64,000 nucleotides of DNA, taken from contig JAJDWA010000022.1 in assembly GCA_022825825.1 (NCBI GenBank), positions 1-64,000 of the forward strand. Direction: 5' to 3'. Positions 1-8,814 of the stretch are shown piece after piece. This stretch comes from Candidatus Poribacteria bacterium (lineage in GTDB: Bacteria; Poribacteria; WGA-4E; WGA-3G). Within the stretch, counting starts at the first letter, position 1. The number at the start of each line of letters is the position of its first letter. The notes below the pieces were generated by a model. That model saw only the letters and a list, made by a program, of their open reading frames with translations, did not search any database and was not told the DNA's origin. The position numbers were made by a program, and so were the translations under genes.

Positions 1-162
1 GACATATTTGGACGATAACTTCAAAAATAGTGTCTAAAGGACAGTGATTTCGGACAGAATTAGAGACACAATCGTGTTTACAAATCATAATGGACATCTG
101 TTTGGAAGTCCTAACGGATGAAACTGTCCAAACTATAGTACAATTATGTAAACGCGTTTAAT

Positions 163-1359
163 TCAGTTAAGCAGGACAAGGTTATCCCGATGTATGATTT
201 CATCGTAATCGTGGTAACCGAGAATTTTTTCTATGTCCTGCGTTTGCTTGCCAGCGAGTTTTGAAACTTCTGTGGAGTTATAGTTTATCAAGCCTCGAGC
301 AAATTCGGTTCCGTTTTCAGTGAAGCATGAAACCGTATCACTATAATTAAAGTGTCCTTCTATGCGCCGAACACCCGCTGGCAACAAGCTTTTTCCACCT
401 TGCACAAGCGCGTCTCGCGCGCCATTGTCTACGACAAGGTAACCTTTAGGTGGGCGTGAATAGGCGATCCAGCGTTTACGTCCGGAAATACGGGTATTGG
501 GAAGGAAAAGTGTGCCAAGCAGTTCCCCTTTAAGGAGACGCGTAACGATTAGGGGTTCTCGTCCATAGGCAATAACAACCATCTCACCAGAAGCGGTAAC
601 AATTTCTGCAGCACGTAATTTTGTGACCATCCCGCCAGTGCCACTGGTTGTGCCAGCTTGCCCCGCGGCTTTCCACATTTCCTCCGAAATAACGTTCACG
701 GTGTGAATTAATTCAGAGTCAGGATTCTGCCTCGGATCTTCTGTGAAAAATCCTTGTTGATCGGAAAGAATAACGAGGAGATCGGCTTGGACAAGGTTAG
801 TTACATAAGCTGAAAGTGTATCGTTATCACCAACCTTAATTTCGTCTACTGCGACGCTGTCGTTTTCATTGACAATAGGAATAGCATCAAGTTGAAGTAG
901 TGCCTGCAAGGCATCGTTCATACGGGTGTAACGTTTTCTGTCAGAGAAATCATCTTGTGTGAGCAAATGCGTGCTGCACACTTGCTTGTAATGACGGAAA
1001 CGTTCTTCGTAGGCAGCCATCAATCGAATCTGTCCGACAGCAGCGGATGCTTGCAGCTCGGGCAAAGTCTGCGGTTTTGTACTGAGACCGAGGTAGGGCC
1101 ACCCTGCCGCAATTGCTCCCGATGTAACAAGAATAACCTCTACTCCATTCTGTTTGACAGTCGCTAAATCGTGGACAAGGCCATCAAGTGCGGCTTCATT
1201 GATGCGTAGGTTGTCTGAAATAGTACTACTACCAACTTTTACGACAATGCGTTGGACATTAGATAAACATTCTCGATCTTGAACCTGCTTATGTTGCTCC
1301 ATACCGTTGACGTGGCGGTGCGACCGTGTCTGCGTGAAAATCTCACCGGATTTTTCCAT
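163..1359 (-). CDS. proB: Glutamate 5-kinase (ProB) with PUA domain
   Basis: Phosphorylates L-glutamate to gamma-glutamyl phosphate, the first step of proline synthesis, in the cytoplasm. The amino-acid-kinase fold runs from about residue 35 to 285, with KVGSSTIS near the start, VTSGAIAAG, NENDSV, VGDNDTLSA and GTGGMVTK in the expected order. A PUA domain follows (about 300-380), so this is the long ProB type. The first ~34 residues are poorly conserved-looking, and an internal Met (MEQHK, about residue 20) is an alternative start. No strong ribosome site is visible for either. It lies 11 bp downstream of obg on the same strand, an arrangement known from many bacteria (obg-proB). No proA is present in the window. 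Identification is secure; the start is not. Confidence 0.95.
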   Translation of the reverse strand: MEKSGEIFTQTRSHRHVNGMEQHKQVQDRECLSNVQRIVVKVGSSTISDNLRINEAALDGLVHDLATVKQNGVEVILVTSGAIAAGWPYLGLSTKPQTLPELQASAAVGQIRLMAAYEERFRHYKQVCSTHLLTQDDFSDRKRYTRMNDALQALLQLDAIPIVNENDSVAVDEIKVGDNDTLSAYVTNLVQADLLVILSDQQGFFTEDPRQNPDSELIHTVNVISEEMWKAAGQAGTTSGTGGMVTKLRAAEIVTASGEMVVIAYGREPLIVTRLLKGELLGTLFLPNTRISGRKRWIAYSRPPKGYLVVDNGARDALVQGGKSLLPAGVRRIEGHFNYSDTVSCFTENGTEFARGLINYNSTEVSKLAGKQTQDIEKILGYHDYDEIIHRDNLVLLN

Positions 1360-1370
1360 TCCGTGTCACT

Positions 1371-2654
1371 TCATTTAATCATTTTTGGACTATAGGTGAA
1401 CTCAAACTCATCAATCTGAATTGTATCACCCTCTTTGACGCCAGAACGGGTAAGCGCGTTTACTACGCCCATCTTTTTTAACTTCCGAAACAGTAGCATC
1501 AACGCTTGTTCGTTTTCCATATCGGTCATAACAACAGCACGTTTGGGTTCGTCACCAGCAACGACAAATCCGTTATCAGTTTTATGGAGTTCAAACCGTG
1601 TTCGTGGTTCAGGCGGAAGTTCATGCTCAAATGTAATAGTAGTTTCAGCTTGTTCCCGTGCTTTTGCTTCAAGATATTGTAAGGAACGGTAAGCCTGTTG
1701 CATCAAAGCGTTTACGCCTTCACCCGTAACAGCAGAAATAGGAAAAACTTTTCGTTTGCCGAAAAATTCTTGCACGCGTGCTAAATTTGTCACGGCTTCT
1801 GGCATATCAACCTTATTGAGTGCGATGATTTGGGGCAGATCCGTCAACTTATGATTGTAGTGCCCGAGTTCAAGGTTCAGCTGCTCATAGTCTTTAATAG
1901 GGTCTCTACCATCAGTTGCACTCAGGTCAATAACATGAATAAGCATCTTAGTACGTTCAATATGCCGCAAAAATTGGTGTCCTAAACCTGCACCTTTATG
2001 CGCGCCCTCTATTAGTCCGGGAATATCTGCAAGCACAAAATTCTGCTCTTGATCAATGCGAACGACCCCTAAGTTTGGGATAAGGGTTGTGAATGGATAG
2101 GGAGCAATTTTAGGGGTAGCAGCAGAAGCGCGGGCCAACAGGGTAGATTTGCCAGCATTTGGATAACCGACTAACCCAACATCTGCAATGAGTTTGATTT
2201 CAAGGCTGATCTCGCGTTCTTCACCGGGTTCACCTTTTTCTGCGACGCGCGGCACCTGAAAGGTGCTGCTTTTAAAGCGAGAATTGCCTTTGCCACCGAT
2301 ACCGCCGCGTGCGACGACAACGGCCTGATCGGGTTCTGTCAGATCAGCGAGCATTTCTTCTATAGCATAATCTCTAACAATTGTTCCAACAGGGACTTTT
2401 ATGATACGGTCAACACCATCTGCGCCGTCGCGTTGCTTGCCAGCACCGTGACCACCGTTTTCTGCGACCTGACGAGGATTATGGCGCAAATCAATCAGGG
2501 TACTCATCCCAAGTGTTGCGACAAGGATAACGTTACCACCATTGCCCCCATCACCGCCATCGGGACCACCACGAGGCACGTATTTCTCACGGCGAAAACT
2601 GATGCACCCGTTGCCTCCGTTACCTGCTTTGACCTGAATTCTTGCTGTGTCCAT
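1371..2654 (-). CDS. obg: GTPase Obg/CgtA
   Basis: Conserved ribosome-associated GTPase acting in 50S maturation and the stringent response. The glycine-rich Obg fold covers residues 1 to about 158 (GGDGGNGGNV, AENGGHGAGK). The G domain follows with G1 GYPNAGKSTL, G3 DIPGLIEGAHKGAGLG, G4 NKVDMP and G5 SAVTGEGV. The C-terminal OCT domain is at about 345-425, ending in FEFTYSPKMIK. At 427 residues it matches the longer, OCT-containing Obg proteins. It is first in a two-gene unit with proB. The rpmA-rplU genes that often precede obg are not adjacent here; the next gene upstream is a lipoprotein. Confidence 0.97.
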   Translation of the reverse strand: MDTARIQVKAGNGGNGCISFRREKYVPRGGPDGGDGGNGGNVILVATLGMSTLIDLRHNPRQVAENGGHGAGKQRDGADGVDRIIKVPVGTIVRDYAIEEMLADLTEPDQAVVVARGGIGGKGNSRFKSSTFQVPRVAEKGEPGEEREISLEIKLIADVGLVGYPNAGKSTLLARASAATPKIAPYPFTTLIPNLGVVRIDQEQNFVLADIPGLIEGAHKGAGLGHQFLRHIERTKMLIHVIDLSATDGRDPIKDYEQLNLELGHYNHKLTDLPQIIALNKVDMPEAVTNLARVQEFFGKRKVFPISAVTGEGVNALMQQAYRSLQYLEAKAREQAETTITFEHELPPEPRTRFELHKTDNGFVVAGDEPKRAVVMTDMENEQALMLLFRKLKKMGVVNALTRSGVKEGDTIQIDEFEFTYSPKMIK

Positions 2655-2709
2655 GCCTAATAGACCAGTGTTGATCCTCTCATGAGGTATTTGTTTTATT
2701 ACCGCCTAT

Positions 2710-3798
2710 CTATCTTAGTTGGCCAGATGAATAGTCATAATCTGCTATGTTAATATCACTCTTAAGGGTGAATGTTGCGGAACGATCAGTATAGGGTGGA
2801 CTCCATGTTACGGTGATATATGTTTCTGGCTGATATGTTCTAATGACAAGCCTAACGCCGGATCCACGTTCGCCTCCAGTAACTTGTGCGAACTCTGTTG
2901 TTTCACCACCATTTACGGCAATAGTAAACCCGTATCCCTCTTCGGAATTTGGTAAACCACGCGGTCCCCTATAGTCATCCGGATAGTATATCCATACTAT
3001 CCATTCGTCTCCACGCAAGTTATTTGGGGGATTGCTAAAAACGTAATGTGAAATAACATTATTAGGAGGACTATCGTCATTATTAGGGGGATTGCCACTC
3101 GTAGGCGGATTGCCACTCGTAGGCGGGTTTCCGCTTGTGGGTGGATTACCACTCGTAGGTGGGTTGCCACTTGTGGGTGGATTACCACTCGTAGGTGGGT
3201 TGCCACTTGTAGGTGGATTACCACTCGTAGGTGGGTTGCCTCCCGTATTAGGTGGGTTGCCTCCCGTATTAGGCGGGTTTCCACCTGTATTAGGGGTGCC
3301 ACCACCTGTATTAGGGGTGCCACCACCCGTGTTAGGTGGGTTTCCCCCCGTGTTAGGGGTGCCACCACCTGTATTAGGTGGGTTTCCTCCCGTGTTAGGG
3401 GTGCCACCATCACCAGAAGTGTCAATAATCGACACCGGTCCACCGTCTCTTGGTGGGACACTTGTTATTATGTCTATGTTATCCCTTATTTTTTCTGCTT
3501 GCAAGATAGTCTTCCCTTCATAAGAGAAAACGTACCTGATACGTGACGGATAAATGTGGATTATCGGCGAGGTGAGATCTTTTCCTTTTGGATAAAGTGT
3601 AAGGCAAATTGAATCGTCCCCACTACGAAGACATAGGATTTCACCATTAGGGGAAACAAGATATTTATCTATGTCGCCAGGTGTTAGCATTGAATTTGTA
3701 GAACCAATATAAGGCGCGTCGGAACATCCGGTTACGCAGGCAAATATAATTAGTATAGTATAGATTGATTGTAGCGGTAAAGAATTGGTTTTCTGCAT
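2710..3798 (-). CDS. Lipoprotein with NPPTSG/NPPNTGG tandem-repeat linker
   Basis: Function unknown. The N terminus has a lipoprotein signal (hydrophobic core, then a VTGC lipobox near residue 25), so the mature protein is probably membrane-anchored outside the cytoplasm. Residues about 26-125 form one domain; a low-complexity linker follows with about eight 7-residue units (GTPNTGG or NPPNTGG) and about eight 6-residue NPPTSG units; a C-terminal domain of about 115 residues closes it. The N-terminal domain (CSDAPYIG, GEILCLRSGDDSICL) and C-terminal domain (WIVWIYYPDD) resemble those of the next gene, so the two are paralogues. An AAGGAG ribosome site lies just before the ATG. The 21-bp and 18-bp DNA repeats are likely length-variable. 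Confidence 0.8.
   Translation of the reverse strand: MQKTNSLPLQSIYTILIIFACVTGCSDAPYIGSTNSMLTPGDIDKYLVSPNGEILCLRSGDDSICLTLYPKGKDLTSPIIHIYPSRIRYVFSYEGKTILQAEKIRDNIDIITSVPPRDGGPVSIIDTSGDGGTPNTGGNPPNTGGGTPNTGGNPPNTGGGTPNTGGGTPNTGGNPPNTGGNPPNTGGNPPTSGNPPTSGNPPTSGNPPTSGNPPTSGNPPTSGNPPTSGNPPTSGNPPNNDDSPPNNVISHYVFSNPPNNLRGDEWIVWIYYPDDYRGPRGLPNSEEGYGFTIAVNGGETTEFAQVTGGERGSGVRLVIRTYQPETYITVTWSPPYTDRSATFTLKSDINIADYDYSSGQLR
3075..3410 (-). repeat. In-frame 21-bp and 18-bp coding minisatellite
   Basis: Tandem array inside the lipoprotein gene. One half is 21-bp units encoding NPPNTGG/GTPNTGG, the other 18-bp units encoding NPPTSG. Units differ mainly at silent positions (cgta versus tgtg or tgta), so the array is old enough to have drifted yet stays in frame. 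The opposite strand is also open through the array, which produces spurious ORFs. Confidence 0.85.
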
Positions 3799-3818
3799 GA
3801 TACCACTCCTTGTAATAT

Positions 3819-4619
3819 CTACGGTAAAGGTTCCAATTGGAAAAGACTCCTGTCCTCATCAGCGACTACATCATTGGCATTAACATAAAACTTTGCTGTA
3901 TAACCGGGGATTAAGCCATCCACATGAATTGTTATCTCGGAATTCTTTGTGTCAATAGAAAATTGCACACCACGGGTGCCATCGGCTGCGTTGATTTGTG
4001 TAAAACTTTCTATTTCAAGTTCTTCCCATGAAGAAATTCTTAGTTTCATTCCTTCTGCAATCCTGATGTCAAGTCCGCTGGTTCGAAGTGTTCTGCCACG
4101 ATTTGCTTCTGGAAATGACGGCGGATAGTATATTTGGAGAGTCCAACCTTCGCTAATGTCGTTAGCATTATCCGTCTGCTGAACTCTCTTGGAACCTACC
4201 AACTCTTGTACAATTTGCGTGGTGTCCATTGCTTTTTCAGCCAGCAAAATTGGAATACCTTCAAAATGGAAGATGTAGGCTACGCTTGTTGGATGGACCT
4301 CAATAAAGGCCGCACGATCGCCCTGAATGCCAGCCTCCACTTGTGTATATTTCAGACAAATCGTATCAAATCCATCTTGTAGGCAGATTTTATCTTCACC
4401 TGTTGAACCGAGATACCTGCCTACATTATCCACAGTAAGTATAGGACCGGTATAAGGTGTTTCGGAACATCCGATTACGGTGAAAAGTAAGATAAGAAAT
4501 GTGGTGAGAAATTTCAAACAATTAATGTTTTTAAATCCTATGAGTGTATCAGCGAATGTTTTAGCATTAGCAGGGTGCTGGCAAGACGTTTCTTGGATTC
4601 CTAATTTGATTTTTGCCAT
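3819..4619 (-). CDS. Lipoprotein, paralogue of the downstream repeat-linker lipoprotein
   Basis: Function unknown. A hydrophobic segment ends in the lipobox VIGC around residue 51, preceded by an unusually long N-region of about 35 residues. The ATG is nevertheless supported by an AAGGAG site a few bases upstream. The mature part matches its neighbour: GCSETPYTG versus GCSDAPYIG, DKICLQDGFDTICL versus EILCLRSGDDSICL, and a later WTLQIYYP segment versus WIVWIYYP. It lacks the Pro/Asn/Gly repeat linker, so the two domains are nearly contiguous. The gene ends about 20 bp before the next starts, so the pair is probably one operon created by tandem duplication. Confidence 0.75.
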   Translation of the reverse strand: MAKIKLGIQETSCQHPANAKTFADTLIGFKNINCLKFLTTFLILLFTVIGCSETPYTGPILTVDNVGRYLGSTGEDKICLQDGFDTICLKYTQVEAGIQGDRAAFIEVHPTSVAYIFHFEGIPILLAEKAMDTTQIVQELVGSKRVQQTDNANDISEGWTLQIYYPPSFPEANRGRTLRTSGLDIRIAEGMKLRISSWEELEIESFTQINAADGTRGVQFSIDTKNSEITIHVDGLIPGYTAKFYVNANDVVADEDRSLFQLEPLP

Positions 4620-4889
4620 GACGGTTTCTCCTTTTGTTTGAGTCTGCGTCTGTTCGCAAAACAGACGTACATATTTATAATCATACTTCTAACTGACAAT
4701 TTCTTTACATAGTAGGGACTCACTACAGTCTATTTCATAAATCGTTAAACACGGTTTCCTTTAGAGAATCCAACTTTATCGTCCGGGCGGATCCCTGGGC
4801 TCGTCCGTTGTTTCATTTATGAGACATGCGAGGCACAGGGACCTCGCCGGACAAGTGATTTATGAGATGATCTGTAAACGCTATTCTGC
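4620..4889. other. Intergenic region with a short hairpin
   Basis: No gene recognised. It contains a short hairpin (GCGAGG at 4828-4833 with CCTCGC at 4842-4847), which may be a worn copy of the palindromic repeat family found elsewhere in the window. The plus-strand 115-aa ORF here runs through the small zinc-ribbon gene and is a shadow. Confidence 0.4.
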
Positions 4890-5078
4890 TTACTCTCCTT
4901 TACTCTTTAACGACAAATTACGTCCGCATGAAGGACAAGTTGATAAGTTTGTGTGCATTGCTAACCCACAATCAGGACAGACACGTTTCGTCTGTAAATG
5001 GGTGACTATCCGAGATACAAGAATTATTCCCAAAAGTAGGAGAATAAGAAACGCTACCTCCCACGGCCCGATATGCAT
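4890..5078 (-). CDS. Small membrane-anchored zinc-ribbon protein
   Basis: 62 residues: one transmembrane helix (about 8-26, AFLILLLLGIILVSRIV) followed by a four-cysteine zinc ribbon with CPDCG and CPSCG knuckles. This topology would place the ribbon on the cytoplasmic side if the N terminus is out. An AAAGG-like ribosome site precedes the ATG. No specific function can be assigned. It ends the run of minus-strand genes downstream of endonuclease IV, with a 53-bp gap. The regular CxxC spacing and the start signal support a real gene despite its size. Confidence 0.7.
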   Translation of the reverse strand: MHIGPWEVAFLILLLLGIILVSRIVTHLQTKRVCPDCGLAMHTNLSTCPSCGRNLSLKSKGE

Positions 5079-5131
5079 TTTTACCTTTAAATTTCGCTAT
5101 GTAGCCTACCTAAAATTGAGTCTAAAAGTTT

Positions 5132-5986
5132 TTAATTATCTTTTATTAAACCGCGTAAGGTTTTAAGGTTTTTCCCGTGCATAGTGTTCATGTTCGGTGT
5201 TTCAATAATAAGTGGCGTTTCAGCAAATCGTGAATCGTTAAGGATATATGCAAATGCCGTTATGCCGATATTTCCTTCGCCGATATGTTCATGTCTATCT
5301 ACGCGGCTCTGATACTCCGATTTCGCGTCGTTAATATGAAATGCCTTTAGCCGTTCTAAACCGATAATTTCGTCAAATTTATTAAATGTCGTATCACAAT
5401 CTTCTTCGGTTCGTATATCGTAGCCAGCGGCAAAAACGTGACATGTATCAAGGCAAACCCTGAACCGATCCGGATATTTCGACATACCGATTACATCCCG
5501 TAAATGTTCAAAACAATAACCAAGGTTTGTACCTTGTCCTGCGGTTGTTTCAAGCAGAACCATAACATCCGGTGCCTCTGCTGTCTCAAATAGTAGATCA
5601 AAACTATCGCTTAACATCTTCAACCCGAACTCTTCCCCCTCACCAAGGTGTGCACCGAGATGTGTAACGATATAGTGAATTCCTGTCTGCTGTGAAAGTT
5701 CCATCATCTGTTTAAACTGTACGCGTGATTTATCTAACACCTCCTGTTTCGGTGAAGCCAGATTACTAAGATGAATATCGTGAGCAATCACGTCTCGAAT
5801 TGGGGAGTCTTCCCATGCTGCACAAAATTTCTCAACGACATCAATAGTAGGCGGTTTTGATTCCCAACGGTTTGGGTTCGCGAGAAAAATTTGAATTGCG
5901 TCACATTGGAGGGCATCACCATTTTTAATTGAATTGTGTATTCCACCAGAAGTAGAAACATGCGCACCGATGACCATACTTTTCAT
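5132..5986 (-). CDS. nfo: Endonuclease IV (AP endonuclease)
   Basis: Cleaves DNA 5' to abasic sites in base-excision repair, using a three-zinc centre. The TIM-barrel signatures appear in order: GAHVSTSGGI at the start, HDIHLSNLASP, THLGAHLGEG, LLETTAGQG, CLDTCHVFAAGYD, HINDAKSEYQSRVDRHEHIGEG and IETPN near the end. The His, Asp and Glu residues expected to bind zinc are present. The track ORF starts at a GTG at 6013 with nine non-homologous-looking residues; I prefer the ATG at 5986 (MKSMVIGAH), with the ATG three codons later also possible. Length is normal for the family. The gene stands alone, with repeat-rich DNA upstream. Confidence 0.95.
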   Translation of the reverse strand: MKSMVIGAHVSTSGGIHNSIKNGDALQCDAIQIFLANPNRWESKPPTIDVVEKFCAAWEDSPIRDVIAHDIHLSNLASPKQEVLDKSRVQFKQMMELSQQTGIHYIVTHLGAHLGEGEEFGLKMLSDSFDLLFETAEAPDVMVLLETTAGQGTNLGYCFEHLRDVIGMSKYPDRFRVCLDTCHVFAAGYDIRTEEDCDTTFNKFDEIIGLERLKAFHINDAKSEYQSRVDRHEHIGEGNIGITAFAYILNDSRFAETPLIIETPNMNTMHGKNLKTLRGLIKDN

Positions 5987-6167
5987 ATAACGAGTTTCAG
6001 AGTTACAAACCACTCCGAAATCTGATTCTCCTTATTTTCTAAAAAAACAGCTTACAAATTGCTTATTTGGTAAGTTCAATAACTTTCCTTATTGTATAAA
6101 CTATGTTTTGTAAAAAAAGTTACAGAATCGGAACTTTTCTTTTTTCAAAAGCGCATTACCCCAGGAC

Positions 6168-6295
6168 TTATACCAAATAAACCTGATTCTTCCTGTTTGC
6201 CCAAACGAGGAAACCTCACCCGGCGGACAGTTCTTTGGTCCAAGCGTAGTTAAGAAACTGCACCTACCGAGACGAATCGCGTTAATTTGGTATAA
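6168..6295. repeat. MITE-like element with TTATACCAAAT ends
   Basis: About 128 bp bounded by inverted ends TTATACCAAAT and ATTTGGTATAA. The right end (CCTACCGAGACGAATCGCGTTAATTTGGTATAA) recurs almost exactly at 16111-16143. The 77-aa minus-strand ORF across it has no protein-like features and is not a gene. Confidence 0.7.
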
Positions 6296-6339
6296 GAGAT
6301 ATAAAGTTCTCAATGCTTTGAATTGGACTCTCATTACTA

Positions 6340-6470
6340 CGGTAGGTTCGGTTTCCCAACCGAACCGGGCTTATCCGAGCAACGAGAGATAGGTTTTGTG
6401 TTTGACGCGGAGCGGTTTGGAAAAAGAACCTACCGTTTCCCAAATTGCTTATCCCGATCTCACGTTACTA
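6340..6470. repeat. Palindromic hairpin repeat (GGTTCGGTT-TCCC-AACCGAACC core)
   Basis: Copy of the dispersed hairpin family. A perfect 9-bp stem with a TCCC loop lies at 6345-6366. The right side contains CCAAATTGCTTATCCCGATCTCACGTTA, the reverse complement of the left end of copies at 33874 and 38036. The 540-bp gap between nfo and the next gene is made of this and the preceding repeat; no gene is seen. Confidence 0.8.
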
Positions 6471-6555
6471 CAAACGTTGTAACACCTGAAAATTAGCAAA
6501 TTGCGTAAATCTGATACGTTTTGAATATCCGAAGTGGTGAAATATAGCTTCTATC

Positions 6556-7572
6556 TTAGGGATGTAACGCTGTTTTGATACCGCGTTGCGCGATAGCATT
6601 ATCAAAAGCTTCCAAACCTCGTGCGATAGGAAACCGATCGGTTAGCAAGGGTTTGAAATTGATTGCTTTTTCAAGCAAAAGTTGGCGGGATTCTTCAAGG
6701 CTTTCACGGGAAAATGCCCACGATGCCATCAGTTTGTGTCCGGTATAGTGGAATTCTTCTAAGTTAATGTGAAGTTCTTCACCTTCTGGTGCAAGACCGA
6801 AGAAGTTGATACATCCTCCTTTGCGTACAATCTGGGAAGCGAGCGTAATCACTGATGCCTTATTTGTTGTAGCGGAAATGACGGTATCAACACCACCTTG
6901 GGTGATTTCGTGCAGATGTGCAACATCGTCAAGAGAAATGTCAAAAGTGGCATCGGCACCGACGGTTTCTGCAATAGCTCTACGGTGAGGTAGAGGGTCA
7001 AAGATGTATGTTGCTAAGCCTGCTCGTTTCGTTAATTGGGTGAACAGCAACCCGATGGTGCCCGCACCAAGAATGGCAACAGTGTTTTGGAAAATGGTTT
7101 CCTGCATTGCATTTAAGCAGCAGCCTAAAGGTTCAAGGAAAAGTAGTTCTTCTGGGGGGATCGTCCCTGGCACTTGGATCAGTTTGCCTGTGTCTACACC
7201 GTGTTTCGGCATTCGGATGTATTCGGCGTAACCACCATCAATATCGTGTCCAATGCCTTCGATCGTCTCGCAGTATTTGTCCCGGTCGTTTTGGCAGTGC
7301 ATGCATTTTCCGCATGAAAGCATTGGGTTGACGGTAACCTTTTTACCTATTTTAACGTCCGGGTGCCGACTCTGGACGATTACGCCTGCAAGTTCATGTC
7401 CCATCACAACAGGCGGTGCATAGTCTGATACATCGCCACGGAGTGCTGCGAGGTCGGACGCGCAGATGCCGCACAATTCCATCTGGATAAGCACATCCCC
7501 ATCATTGAGTGTAGGGATAGGTTTATCCTGGACGCTTAACTGCTGGATTTTTTCAAAAACAATCGCTTTCAT
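6556..7572 (-). CDS. Zinc-dependent medium-chain dehydrogenase (sorbitol/threonine dehydrogenase type)
   Basis: Probably oxidises a sugar alcohol or related polyol with NAD(P). The N-terminal GroES-like domain carries a catalytic-zinc Cys (CGICASDL) and GHE, and the structural-zinc set CGKCMHCQNDRDKYC. The Rossmann domain has LGAGTIGLL. I start at the ATG at 7572 (MKAIVFEK), which is where family members normally begin; the 13 residues upstream in the ORF look non-coding. It lies 76 bp downstream of a Gfo/Idh/MocA oxidoreductase on the same strand, suggesting a two-gene catabolic unit for a sugar or inositol-like compound. Substrate cannot be read from sequence. Confidence 0.88.
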   Translation of the reverse strand: MKAIVFEKIQQLSVQDKPIPTLNDGDVLIQMELCGICASDLAALRGDVSDYAPPVVMGHELAGVIVQSRHPDVKIGKKVTVNPMLSCGKCMHCQNDRDKYCETIEGIGHDIDGGYAEYIRMPKHGVDTGKLIQVPGTIPPEELLFLEPLGCCLNAMQETIFQNTVAILGAGTIGLLFTQLTKRAGLATYIFDPLPHRRAIAETVGADATFDISLDDVAHLHEITQGGVDTVISATTNKASVITLASQIVRKGGCINFFGLAPEGEELHINLEEFHYTGHKLMASWAFSRESLEESRQLLLEKAINFKPLLTDRFPIARGLEAFDNAIAQRGIKTALHP

Positions 7573-7648
7573 AGACGGAGTATGGTTGGGAAAGTCGTAA
7601 GAGCGAAGCATTGCTCCGCTCTTGATGATGGAGTTTGTCGTCTAATAT

Positions 7649-8677
7649 CTATTCAAACTCGTAAGGCACTGTCTCAGACTGATGTGTCTTTGATGATTTT
7701 TCCGCCAAATCCATGACAGCAATAACGCGGCGGGCGGACTCAGGCGTCACAAGCAATGGCGTGCCATCGTTTATATGTGCAACGATATTTTCATAATATC
7801 TCGGCCCAGGTCTTCCGTGATGACCTACTTTCTGTTCTTTGGGATGCCCTTCTACTTCGGATAAGACATGATACTGTCCACCTTCAGAAACAATAGATCC
7901 GTGTGAACCGAGCATTTTCCATTTAGGTCCACCGACCTTCGCAATGTTAGACATCTGGATGTTTGCTGACGCACCATCCGCAACAAATTCACCCTCTGCA
8001 AATCGAATTACCGCTTGCACGTGGTCTTCGTTGGTAATGTCTTTCCAAACGAGGTTCGGTTGAAAGAAGCCAGTGACGTTAATCATTGGTGCTTCAAGAA
8101 TGTTAAGTAGCCAGTCAAGGAAGTGTGCACCCCAGTCGTAGAATTGACCGCCTGAGATGGCTTTAACGCTGCGCCACCAATTCGGGTTCGGTCTACCGTA
8201 ACCACCGCTCCACATTTCAGCACAATAGACCTTCCCAATGACACCGGAATGAACAATCTCGCGTAGCGTCCAAAAATCGGCATCCCATCTGCGGTTGTGG
8301 TGAATTGATAGCATCACATCATTTTCTTTTGCCGCGGTAATCATTTCGGTTGCTTCCGCAATTGTAACACACATCGGTTTTTCAACGACAACATGTTTAC
8401 CAGCATTGTGGGCTGCGACGGTCGGCCCGCAGTGTAGGCTATGTGGAAGTACGTTCGCGATGAGATCAATATCCTCGTCTGCTACGAGGTCTTCAACGGC
8501 ATTATAAGTTCGGACGTCGGGAAAATCCTGTTTCGCTGCCTTTGTTCGCTCTGGATCAATGTCGCACACTGCAACACATGTGATGCCTTCTGTGCCCTGC
8601 ATCATATTTGCGTGTGCTTTACCCATATTGAATGCCGCCCCATAACCGAGAACAGCACCTTTAATAATATCTGCCAT
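7649..8677 (-). CDS. Gfo/Idh/MocA family oxidoreductase
   Basis: NAD(P)-dependent sugar or cyclitol dehydrogenase family. The N-terminal Rossmann fold begins with VLGYGAAFNMGKAH, and the family motif EKPMCVTIAEA sits near residue 98-108. The C-terminal alpha/beta domain has the conserved HHNRRWD and the GGQFYDWGAHFLDW stretch typical of these enzymes. Full length at 342 residues. It is the first gene of a probable two-gene unit with the downstream medium-chain dehydrogenase. Expanded sets of Gfo/Idh/MocA genes are typical of polysaccharide-degrading symbionts. Substrate unknown. Confidence 0.9.
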   Translation of the reverse strand: MADIIKGAVLGYGAAFNMGKAHANMMQGTEGITCVAVCDIDPERTKAAKQDFPDVRTYNAVEDLVADEDIDLIANVLPHSLHCGPTVAAHNAGKHVVVEKPMCVTIAEATEMITAAKENDVMLSIHHNRRWDADFWTLREIVHSGVIGKVYCAEMWSGGYGRPNPNWWRSVKAISGGQFYDWGAHFLDWLLNILEAPMINVTGFFQPNLVWKDITNEDHVQAVIRFAEGEFVADGASANIQMSNIAKVGGPKWKMLGSHGSIVSEGGQYHVLSEVEGHPKEQKVGHHGRPGPRYYENIVAHINDGTPLLVTPESARRVIAVMDLAEKSSKTHQSETVPYEFE

Positions 8678-8814
8678 TAGTATGTCTTGGCTCCTTCTGT
8701 GCGGGGTGTTACCCCGATTTCAATTTTTATGAATATCTTATTATAGCATAGATGCCGGGGTGTGTCAATAGGGTTATTTAGTTTTAGGTGTGTAAAGTTT
8801 TGGTTATAAGTGTC

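Noticed and set aside
1-162. Imperfect inverted repeat GTGTCTAA/TTAGAGACAC near the window start
   Set aside because: Short and imperfect, with no second copy in the window; could be chance.
3075-3410. Regular repeats that resemble a CRISPR array
   Set aside because: Units are contiguous 18- and 21-bp in-frame codon repeats without spacers.
3092-3523. 143-aa plus-strand ORF of repeated PLVGGL units
   Set aside because: It is the antisense reading of the NPPTSG repeat linker in the lipoprotein gene, with no ribosome site or other features.
6101-6334. 77-aa minus-strand ORF
   Set aside because: Made of repeat-element DNA with inverted ends; no protein-like pattern or start signal.
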